From assembly GCA_007115705.1 (NCBI GenBank), contig QXEO01000382.1, positions 682,001 to 746,000 of the forward strand: DNA of 64,000 bases, read 5' to 3'. The notes beneath the pieces were generated by a model, which was not told the origin of the DNA, ran no database searches, and saw only the letters and a program-made list of their open reading frames with translations. This DNA is from Dactylis glomerata. Its lineage: Eukaryota > Streptophyta > Magnoliopsida > Poales > Poaceae. The translations under genes and the position numbers were made by a program. The first letter of the stretch is position 1; each line of letters begins with the position of its first letter. Of the stretch, positions 55,793 through 64,000 are shown in pieces.

Positions 55793-55798
55793 AATGAA
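55793..55798 (+). terminator. Possible poly(A) signal of the antisense gene
   Basis: AATGAA within TTTTTAATGAAATCC, about 130 bp after the stop codon. A near-consensus plant signal. Confidence 0.35.
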
Positions 55799-55810
55799 AT
55801 CCGATTGCTA

Positions 55811-56803
55811 ATCAGCCTGATGTTCTTCATTGTCCTGGTCGTTTGCTTCGCTCGAGAGCCCTAGTGAGCTGTTGGCATTGACGGGAAGCCTCCCTTTGCC
55901 TCAGAGCTCGAGACGGGGTCGGCGTCGACGACACATTGGACGATTCCTGAGAGAGGAAGTTGAAGAAAGAGTTGGAAAACAAAAAACCCCAAATCCCCGA
56001 AAACGGAAGAACAAATCGACAAAACAAACGAAAAAAAAGAAGGCGAATAAGATGCCCCTGTGACCGGCACAAGGACCTTCTCCGTCATGGAGGAGCGCGG
56101 CACTATCTGTGCCAGCAGCTAAGAGCAAATTGCCGCGCGTGGCGATTCACGGGGCCTTCCTCGTCGTTGAGGGAAGCTGGACCCTCACGGACGTGAAAAC
56201 GTCGACGCTTAAGAGAGCCCAGAGACCGTCGACACCCCACAAGGATTGCTCATGAGGTGAAGGGCCTGGCGCGGACCTCCGGATCTGTGTCTCCTTCGCA
56301 AGATTGATCGGAGCGGCCTTGGTCTTCAATAATCTTGCCACGTTAGGCCTTCCTCGAGAAAGGGAATCCTCCTGCGGATGCTAGTGCATCGACGCGTCTT
56401 TGCTCCCTCCTGAGGGTTGCTCACGAGGGGTAGGTCCTTAACGGGTGCCTTGGGCACACCTTGGACTATCCTCGAAGATTTTTTATTTTCCGATGTACTT
56501 CGCGAGGAACTAAGCACCATGGGCATCCAGAGGTGATCGTTAACGGGGCCGTCGCCCCCGACCAGAGCTCGCTCCCTTCGGGTTTTTCGGGCTTGCTGTT
56601 TTCCGGGCGAAGGCCCCAGCATAGACACCGTGCCTAGCCCCCTTCCGCGTGGAGTACAACAGAAAATAAATGGACTTCATGCCATTTTGATGTCATGCCG
56701 AAGCAGAGGCGCTACTTTGCGCGATAACTTAATATCAGTGCTTAAGAGCAGATTGAGCTGATACAAGTGCCGTGAAAACGGTCTTTTTCTCCTCGTGAGG
56801 AAC
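55811..56803 (-). other. 3' non-coding region of H
   Basis: No recognisable gene; an A-rich patch near 55977-56050. Frames here are short and lack motifs. Confidence 0.5.
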
Positions 56804-58705
56804 CTAGGGGTAGAACTTACGCAGATGAGCTATGTTCCACGGGTTCCCCACTGGCACGCCTTCTACGGTTTCCAGCCGCGCCGAGCCTGGCCTGGCGATG
56901 TGCGTCACCTTGAAGGGCCCTTCCCACATTGGAGACAGCTTGTGCAGGCCCTCGCGAGAGAGTATTCTCCTCAGCACCAGGTCGCCGACCTCCAGAGTTC
57001 TTGCTCGAACATGGCGGCTATGGTAGCGGCGTAGTCCTTGCTGGTACCTCGCGGCGCGGAGCGCGGCTTGGCACCGAGCTTCCTCGAGCAGGAGGAGGCG
57101 ATCCTTGATGAGGTCCTCTTGGCGAATTTCGTCGAAGGCGAGCACTCTTGGCGACCCGAACTTGATGTCGGTGGGAAGAACAGCCTCCGCCCCGTAGACC
57201 AGGAAGAAAGGGGTTTCTCCGGTGGGTTTGGTGGCGGTAGTCCTGATGGACCATAAGATGGATTGGAGGTTGTCTAACCATTTTTTGCTGCAGGCCTCGA
57301 GCTTGGCGTTGAAGCTTTTCGTCTTGAGTCCTTTGAGTACTTCAGCGTTGGCACGCTCGGCTTGGCCATTGCTCCGGGGGTAGGCGACGGAGGCGAAGCA
57401 AATCTTGATGCCGGTCGAGGCGCAGTACTCCTGGAACAGTCCGCTGGTGAACTGGCTGCCGTTGTCGGTGATGATGCGGTTAGGCACTCCAAAACGACAG
57501 ACCAGCCCACGGATGAACTTGACTGCGGACCTCGCCGGGATCGTGCACACCGGTTCCACCTCCACCCACTTGGTGAACTTGTCGATGGCGACGTAGAGGT
57601 AGCGATAGCCCCCTTGCGCTCTGGGGAATGGACCGAGGATGTCCAGCCCCCAAACGGCAAAGGGCTAAGTGAGTGGGATGGTTCGCAGCTCTTGCGCCGG
57701 CTGATGTATCTGCTTGGCGTGGAATTGGCACGCCTCGCACCTCTTGACCATCTCCGCCGCATCCCCGAGCGCCGAAGGCCAGTAGAAGCCACTTCGATAT
57801 GCCTTTGCGGCTAGAGTTGCAGCAGAAGCATGATGCCCACATTCGCCGGCGTGGATGTCCCTTAGAAGCTCTTGGCCTTGGTGAGTAGATATGCACTTCA
57901 GAGCGACGCCATTTGGGCGACGCCGGTACAAGTCACCGTCCTTGACGCAGTAGCCCGAAGCTTGCCGCACAATCCTCTCGGCCTCCTCTTCATCCTCAGG
58001 AAGCCTGCTGCTGGTGAGGTAGGCCTTGAGCTCGATGATCCAATCCACTCCCTCCTGCCGAGCCAATGCCAGAAGGACGCGGTCACCCGAAGGAGGCCCG
58101 CAATCCGGAGCCCCCTGCTCCGGCGGTGGCGGCAAAGCAGAAGGAGGAGGTGGTTTGGATGTTGACGGAGAGGCGGACGGCTTGAAGAGACGCTCCTCAA
58201 AGACGCCGGCAGGCTGCGCCAGGCGATGAGAGGCGCGCTTGGCGATCTCGTCAGCTTCCACATTTTCTCCCCTCGGGATGTGCTTCAGCTCCAAGCCTTG
58301 GAAGCGTTTTTCTATCTTTCGATGCTCCTCGAGATAAGCCGTCATGTGCTCATCCCTTGGAGTGTAGCTCTTGTTCGAGAAGTTCACAACCAGCTGTGAA
58401 TCTCCCTTGACGATGAGGCGCTTGATGCCCAAAGCGTTTGCTGCCCTTAGGCCAGCAAGTAGTCCTTCGTACTCCGCGATGTTGTTGGAGACCTTGTTCT
58501 CAGGCGTGAAGCAGAGCTGCACAGCGTAGAAAAGCTTGTCTCCAGAGGGAGAGGTTAGGACAGCACCGGCTCCCGCGCCGGGGAGGTTGAAGGCGCCGTC
58601 GAAGTGCATGACCCAGAGGCCTGGGGCCTCCTCTCCAGGGAGAGTTGACTCCACCTCTTTGTAGTTTCGAAGGAGATCTCGAAAGGCTGAAGCTCCACAG
58701 CCCAC
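56804..58705 (-). pseudogene. Archaeal-type RNase H and integrase of H, one nonsense codon
   Basis: One frame interrupted by TAG at 57667-57665. The first part has the second RNase H: WVMHFDGAFNLPGAGAGAVL, NNIAEYEGLLAGLRAA, VKGDSQLVV and ADEIAKRASH, i.e. D, E, D and the late acidic position. Then the integrase zinc finger (HHASAATLAAKAYRSGFYWP, RCEACQFHAK). The stop falls where related integrases have W in the LTWPFAVWGLD region. Past it come the catalytic core (TDNGSQFTSGLF, ASVAYPRSNGQAERANAEVL) and the C-terminal barrel ending WNIAHLRKFYP. Integrase is therefore inactive unless the stop is read through. Confidence 0.85.
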
Positions 58706-59850
58706 TCAGCCACCCGCCCGGTGACATTGGGGTTGCGCAGGATGGTTTCCAGGGGCCGATCGGTTACCACCTTAATCGGGTGACCCTGGAAGTAGTGGCG
58801 TAGCTTCCGCGAGGCGATGAGCAAGGTGTAGAGCAACTTTTGCTGCATTGTGTAGCGCTCCCGCGCGTCGCGCAGTACCGTGCTGACGAAGTACACAGGC
58901 TTTTGCACCTTGACGACACCCTCGGAAGGCTCCTCCTCAGGAGGCTTTTGAGCGTTGCTCTGAGAGAGCGGCTCGGTCGGTGAAGATCCCTCGGGCGGCT
59001 CCTCTCGAGGGGCGGGAGGTGAAGCGGCCTCTTCCTCGCGAGGAGCCCCCGAGCTTGGAGGAGTGACCTCCTCCTTGGCGATTACCTTGACGTCCTGCTC
59101 CGCGACGAGAACGGTGCTTGCAGTCCTTGGAGTTGCCGCGATGTAGAGTAGGAAGGGCTCGCGAGTCGTTGGGGCAACCATGATCGGTGGGCTCGTGAGG
59201 TACCTTTTCAACTCGGCGAAGGCCTTGTCGGCTTCTGGAGTCCACTCAAACTTCCCGGTGCGCTTCATGAGCTTGAAGAAGGGCAAAGCTTTTTCCCCAC
59301 TCCTCGCGATGAAGCGCCCCAGGGCTGCCATGCACCCCGCGAGGCGTTGCATTTCCTTGAGATTGCGCGGAGGACGCATTTCTTCGATGGCCTTGACCTT
59401 GTCGGGGTTCGCCTCTATCCCGCGATTGGACACGAGGAACCCCAACAGTTTTCCCGACGGTACGCCGAAGGCGCACTTGGCGGGGTTGAGCTTGATGTTT
59501 ACCTTTCTCAGGTTGACGAATGTTTCCTCCAGATCCTCGATGAAGGTGTGACCCTCGCGAGTCTTGATGACGATGTCGTCGACGTAGGCTTCCGCATTCC
59601 TTCCCATCTGAGCCCCCAGGGCCTTACGCATGAGCCTTTGGAATGTAGCTCCTGCGTTCTTCAGGCCGAAGGGCATGCAGACGTAGCAGTACACCCCACA
59701 GGGCGTGATGAAGGCGGTCTTCTCTTCGTCCTCCTTTGCCATCTTGATCTGATGATAGCCAGAGAAAGCATCCAAGAAGCAAAGGAGGTCGCAGCCGGCG
59801 GTGGAGTCGACGATTTGATCTATCCTCGGGAGAGGGTACGCTGCTGGCGA
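58690..59850 (-). pseudogene. Reverse transcriptase and RNase H of H, truncated at both ends
   Basis: The frame opens abruptly at YPLPRIDQIVDSTAG and contains FLDAFSGYHQIKMAKEDEEK, MPFGLKNAGATFQRLM and AYVDDIV (YVDD box), the LNPAKCAFGVPSGKLLGFLV block of Tat-type enzymes, then the first RNase H (FVSTVLRDARERYTMQQK, KVVTDRPLETILRNPNVTGR). The N-terminal palm with the DYTDLNK-type motif is missing at the upstream junction. Downstream the frame shifts near 58690 after ELQPFEISFE, where a short connecting piece seems lost before the second RNase H. Confidence 0.85.
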
Positions 59851-59869
59851 GTGAGGGCAAGACACCCGG

Positions 59870-60473
59870 GGTTGTAGATAGGGACGCCGGGGGTCCTGAC
59901 GTTCTTGCCAGCTTCACCGATGTCATCGATGGCGCGGTCATGATTTTCGCGGCGGCGCTCGAGGGAGACGCGTGCGTCTTCCGGAGCGCGTTTGACGATT
60001 TGGCAGCTGGGCTCCCCGCGCGGCGAAGACGCGGCGCGGGAAACCACCTTCTTGGCCTTGTTGGCCCCTCCATCTCCGGCGCCCGGGACGCGATGCCCCG
60101 CCGCCGGATCTGGGTTCCCCGCACCCTGGGCTCCTCCCTGGGCCGGGTCTTCGTTGGCGATGGCGACGAGCTCGGCGATTCGAGCGCGCCACCCCTCATG
60201 CCCGTTGTCGGTGGGTTGATAGTGCAGCAGCTCCTGCGCCATGGCGAGCGCCTGCGCAGGAGACAGCTGACTCCCAGAACGAGCGCGAGAAGTGGCGGTG
60301 GCGGTGAAGGAGAGCGAAGGCTCCGTTCGCCCGGACGGGAGGTAGGAGGACTCCAGATCTTCCTCCTCTTCCTCCTCGGCCGAAGCTTCATGACGACGGA
60401 AGATGGGCTCGGTTTGCCCCCGAACAGCGTTGCGACGGCGAAGACGCTCGAGCCTTGCATTGGCGTCGGCCAT
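59870..60473 (-). pseudogene. gag N-terminal fragment of H
   Basis: ATG 60473 (MADANARLERLRRRNAVRGQ), then an acidic run, a Ser/Arg-rich segment and an Ala/Gly-rich linker, ending near GVPIYNPGC. At about 59845-59870 it is fused out of frame to the reverse transcriptase, so the capsid core, zinc knuckle, protease and start of the polymerase have been deleted. Confidence 0.65.
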
Positions 60474-60506
60474 GTCGAAGCAGATCTAGAAGAAAACACA
60501 CCACAG

Positions 60507-60525
60507 CCCCCTACCTGGCGCGCCA
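60507..60525 (-). other. Primer-binding site of H
   Basis: Minus strand TGGCGCGCCAGGTAGGGGG two to three bases after the 5' LTR. Starts with TGG as expected for a tRNA 3' CCA end; I could not assign the tRNA. It differs from the tRNA-Asp site of the other elements. Confidence 0.65.
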
Positions 60526-60527
60526 AA

Positions 60528-61447
60528 TATCGATGGATTTCGTGTCGCAAGAACACGGGGTACCATGCGACGGACCCAAGGATTCGAACGCAGGGGGCTG
60601 AACGTGTGAGATCTTGGATCGCAACGAAACACGGTGACGGAAGCCTCGATTGTCGGACGCGCAACGCACTGCAGAGAGGGAGACCGAGCTTTACCCAGGT
60701 TCAGGGCCCTCGTGGTGAGGTAAAACCCCTACTTCCTGCCTTCTTGTATTGCAACGCGACACCTCGCGAGGAGTACAAGGCCTTGGTTACAAAGCTCTAG
60801 TTGGCCAGAGGTTGAAGAACCTGCGTGCCCAACTAGCAGCTTGAAGAAGATGAAGATTCGATTAGCCCGGATCCCCCCTAAGGGGTGGCCTCTCCCTCCT
60901 TTTCTAGCGCCAAGGTCCTCCTTCCCCTTATCTTCTTGGGGAAGGGGTTGCCACACACGGCCAAGGAGGGAGGACAGCTGTAGACTATGTTCTTCTGTAG
61001 ACTTGGTCTTCATAGGGTAGCGGCGCCGGTCCACAGGAGTGGGTGGAGGAGGCTGACGTCCTCCTCTGGCGCCCTGCACCGTCCATGCTATATTTAGGGG
61101 GGTGGCCAACTGCCACTGTGCCGCTTTGGGCAGGCACAGAGAAAGTTGGTCTCCTCCCTGTCAGGGGTAGCGTGGGCGGTACGCGGTCTTCTGCCCGCTA
61201 GCTTCTTGCTCTGCACGCCAATCGTGCTGAGCTGGCGTAGGCGTGCATCCTCTCCTCACCAGCAGGGGCTCGTGAGGAGGTCTTCTGGTCCTTAGCCGTT
61301 TCTGTCGTCGTTCTCCTCACGAGGCGCCTCCTCGTGAGGGTCTTCTCCGTGACTTGGGTCGCTGACTGTCCCCTGGGCTGAAGATGGGCCGATGACGGGG
61401 CCCAGGAGCAGGTGGACCGGGATACCCCGGTATCCAGAACACCGACA
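60528..61447 (-). repeat. Right (5') LTR of H
   Basis: 920 bp, pairs with 53604-54523. Its outer-sense end reads TATCGATGG where the partner has TGTCGATGG, so the terminal CA is mutated at this internal junction. Confidence 0.92.
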
Positions 61448-63476
61448 GCATGGCATTCAACGTCCATAACAAGAAAATCAACGGGAACAAGGTTATTGTT
61501 AACCACAATAAGAACATCATTAATTCTTCCCAAAGGTTTCTTCTTAGCAACATCAGCAATAGGAACATCAAAATAACATTTTTCAAGCGGTGGTAAATCA
61601 AGCATGTCATAAATCTTTCTAGGCATGATAGAAATACTAGCACCTAGATCACATAAAGCATGGCAATCATAACCATTAACATGCATATCAATGATGGGTT
61701 CCCAACCATCTTCTAACTTCTTGGGAACGGAAGCTTTTTGCTTCAACTTTTCATCCCTAATTTTTATAAGAGCATTGGTAATATGCTTAGTAAAAGCAAT
61801 ATTTAGAGAACTAGCATTGGGAGTCAAAGCAAGCTTTTGCAAGAACAAAATTACTTCAGATACATTGCAGCCATCAATATCAAAATCATTAAAAAAAATA
61901 GAGCTATCATCTCCCACACTCCGAAAAATTTCAGCACTCTTTTGAGAAAAAGTTTTGGCAGTTTTAGGCTTTTTAACATAGGGAGTGGGAGTTTTCTCTA
62001 AACCAATCAAAGTAAGAGGATTGCTAACATTAGGAGCAACATCATTAGAGGTAGTAATGTACATACCTTCATTTTTCTAGCCATCTCATCTTCTCTTTCC
62101 CACCTGGCATGTAATTCCGCTAACAATCTAATATTTTCATCAATTCCAACTTGGATAGCATTAGCGGTAGCAAAAACATTGTTCTCTTTCACATCATTAG
62201 GCAACACTTTTAATTTTAGAAGTTCAACATCATGAGCAAGGCTATCAACTTTAGAAGCAAGAATATCAATTTTGCCTAACTTTTCCTCAACAGACTTGTT
62301 AAAAGCAGTTTGCTTACCGATGAAGTCCTTGAGCATTACCTCAAGCTCGGAGGGCGCGGCCCTAGTGTTGTTGTAGGAATTACCATAAGAATTACCATAA
62401 CCATTACCATTGGTAGAAGGATACGGCCTATAATTGTTACTAGCAAAATTGTTCCTATAAGCATTGTTGTTAATATTATTGTTTCTAATGAAATTCACAT
62501 CAACATGCTCTTCTTGAGCAACCAGAGAGACCAAAGGAACATTATTAGGATCAAAATGAGTCCTATCATTAGCAAGCATAGCCATAATGGTATCAATCTT
62601 ATCATTCAAGGAAGAGGTTTCCTCAACAGAATTTACCTTCTTACCTTGTGGAGCTCTCTCGGTGTGCCATTCGGAATAATTTACCATCATGTTGTCAAGT
62701 AGCTTCGATGTGGCACCCAAGGTAAGGGACATAAAAGTGCCTCCAGCAGCTGAATCAAGTAGGTTCCTAGAAGAAAACTTCAGTCCTGCTTAAAAAGTTT
62801 GGATAATCATCCAAGTAGTCAGTCCATGAGTGGGGCAATTCTTTATCATAGATTTCATTCTTTCCCAAGCTTGAGCAACATGTTCATTATCAAACTGAGT
62901 AAACTTCATAATATTGCTACGCAGAGATATAATCTTAGCAGGAGGATAGTATCTACCAATAAAAGCATCCTTACACTTAGCCCATGAATCAATACTATTC
63001 TTAGTCAAAGACAACAACCAATCTTTAGCTTTTCCTCTCAAAGAAAAAGGAAACAACTTGAGCTTAATAATATCACTATCAACATCCTTATATTTCTGCA
63101 TCTCACATAGCTCAACAAAATTGTTGAGATGACCTGCAGCATCTTCAGTACTAGCACCAGAAAATTGCTCTTTCATAACAAGGTTCAACAAAGTAGGATT
63201 AATCTCATAAAAGTTTACAGCAGTAGCAGGTGGTGCAATAGGAGTGTAGATAAATTCACTATTGTTTGTGCTAGTAAAGTCACACAACTTGGTGTTTTCA
63301 GGATTGGCCATTTCAGCAAAACGAAAGTAAACAAGTAAAAACAACTACCAAGGATTCTAATTTTTTTGGGTTTTTGATATAAAACGATACAGGTAAAATA
63401 AATAAAGTAAAGCAAAACAATAACAAAGTAAAGGATGTGCGTGCGAAAACTCCCCTCGCAGAAGTCTTCTACTTCC

Positions 63477-63494
63477 TCCCCGGCAACGGCGCCA
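63477..63494 (-). other. Primer-binding site of I (tRNA-Asp)
   Basis: Plus-strand TCCCCGGCAACGGCGCCA, ten bases from the LTR at 63505. Unlike G, element I has no second copy in its LTR. Confidence 0.88.
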
Positions 63495-63504
63495 GAAAAT
63501 AAGC

Positions 63505-64000
63505 TGCTGCGTTTGATGGCGTATGGTTAACGTGGGAGCAGACGGTCCTTGTGCGTGGTGAATAACCAGCCCGTTGGGAACCCCAAGAGGAAGGTATGAT
63601 GAGTATAGCAGCTAGTTTTCCCTCAGTTAAGAAACCAAGGTATGTCGATCTTGGAGAGGAGAGACAAATGACTGAAGGTGATGCGGAACCTGCACACACA
63701 CAACCAAGTACTTTGTTCCCAACTTGCGATGAGGTTATCAATCTCACCGGTTTGCCTGAAACAAAGGTTATGAGCGTATCGAGTGGAAAACAATATAGTA
63801 TGCGAGTAAAGTAAACAGTGCGAGTAAAGTAAACAGGTGATAGCAATATGATGTAAATAGGACCGGGGTCCACAGTTCACTAGTGGTGTCTCTCCATAAG
63901 ATAAATAACACATGCTGGGTAAACAAATTACAGTTGGGCAATTGATAGAATAAAGATAAACGTGATATGTCAAGAAGATCACTATGAGATTTACTCTGGG
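63505..64000 (-). repeat. Right (5') LTR of I, partial
   Basis: 496 bp matching 48859-49354; the rest is outside the window. Confidence 0.88.

Larger units (their letters stand above)
53604..61447 (-). mobile_element. Element H: defective Tat-lineage Ty3/Gypsy retrotransposon with an antisense gene
   Basis: 7844 bp, flanked by GCATG (53599-53603 and 61448-61452). LTRs of 920 bp each (53604-54523 and 60528-61447), about nine differences by eye (1%). Order on the minus strand: primer site, gag N terminus, internal deletion, reverse transcriptase and RNase H, second (archaeal-type) RNase H, integrase, then a 2.3-kb 3' region with an antisense AT-hook/B3-like gene. The second RNase H is diagnostic of the Tat group. 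GC content is much higher than in the Athila-type elements around it. Confidence 0.9.
53400..63311 (-). pseudogene. gag-protease gene of I, split by element H and mutated
   Basis: Homologous along its length to the 27181-29235 gene of G. The C-terminal protease end lies at 53400-53603 and the rest at 61448-63311. Three lesions are visible: the 7.8-kb insertion of H inside the protease just after CPIILGRPF; a TAA at 62790-62792 where G has TAT (in the FYAGLNF region); and a 1-bp loss near 62058 where G reads GTAATGGTACAT and I reads GTAATGTACAT. The protease motif CDLGASISIMPRKIYDM is retained. Not functional as a whole. Confidence 0.85.
48859..64000 (-). mobile_element. Element I: gag-protease retrotransposon of the G type, inserted in A's right LTR (runs off the window)
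   Basis: 3' LTR 48859-50462, 3' UTR 50463-53399, gag-protease frame 53400-63311 interrupted by H, primer site 63477-63494, 5' LTR from 63505 to the window end. GTCTC precedes the left LTR and should recur after the right LTR outside the window. The LTR parts available differ by about 1.2% by eye (6 in 496). Confidence 0.88.

Overview
This is plant nuclear DNA from a large, repeat-rich grass genome, most likely wheat, Aegilops, barley or a close relative. The evidence is an intron-containing plant transporter gene, Stowaway, CACTA, hAT and PIF/Harbinger-type DNA elements, a T-tailed SINE, and a dense nest of Ty3/Gypsy LTR retrotransposons whose primer-binding sites match the 3' end of tRNA-Asp (the Athila pattern). 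There is no bacterial or organellar signature. Lineage calls rest on motifs and memory; no database was searched.

Bases 1-17,084 are the gene-bearing and older part. They hold the right end of a TIR element carrying a hypothetical ORF (2-394), a non-LTR retroelement copy with a 15-bp target duplication (1306-2284), a diverged tandem duplication (2789-3500), a TIR element carrying a broken AP2/ERF gene (4073-5211), a CACTA-like fragment containing a 5S-rRNA-like block (5933-6411), a SINE (7996-8152), the one apparently intact host gene (a three-exon NPF/PTR peptide or nitrate transporter, 10335-12992), nested Stowaway MITEs (14611-14963), a hAT-like element (15088-15813) and a decayed Athila-like gag relic.

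Bases 17,085-64,000 are essentially one stack of nested LTR retrotransposons. Element A (+, from 17085) is the outer host. Element G (-, 23755-47967) inserted into A's 3' untranslated region with target duplication TCTAG. G's right LTR was then hit twice: by F (-, 30012-40269, duplication GATCA), a complete autonomous Athila-type element with an open gag-pol frame, and by B (+, 41137-47699, duplication CCCTC), a non-autonomous relative. A's right LTR (48326-48858) was split by element I (-, 48859 to beyond the window), whose gag-protease frame was in turn split by H (-, 53604-61447, duplication GCATG), a defective Tat-lineage element with a second, archaeal-type RNase H. LTR divergence counted by eye is about 4% for A, 2% for G and B, and about 1% or less for I, H and F, in agreement with the nesting order.

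The most notable item is an antisense gene inside H (54901-55664), encoding an AT-hook and a B3-like DNA-binding domain with its own TATA-like and poly(A)-like signals. Others are a primer-binding site buried inside G's LTR, two elements (B and G) that share leader, 3' UTR and LTR but carry unrelated ORFs, repeated internal copies of the polypurine-tract motif, and a transporter that has lost the proton-coupling ExxER motif.
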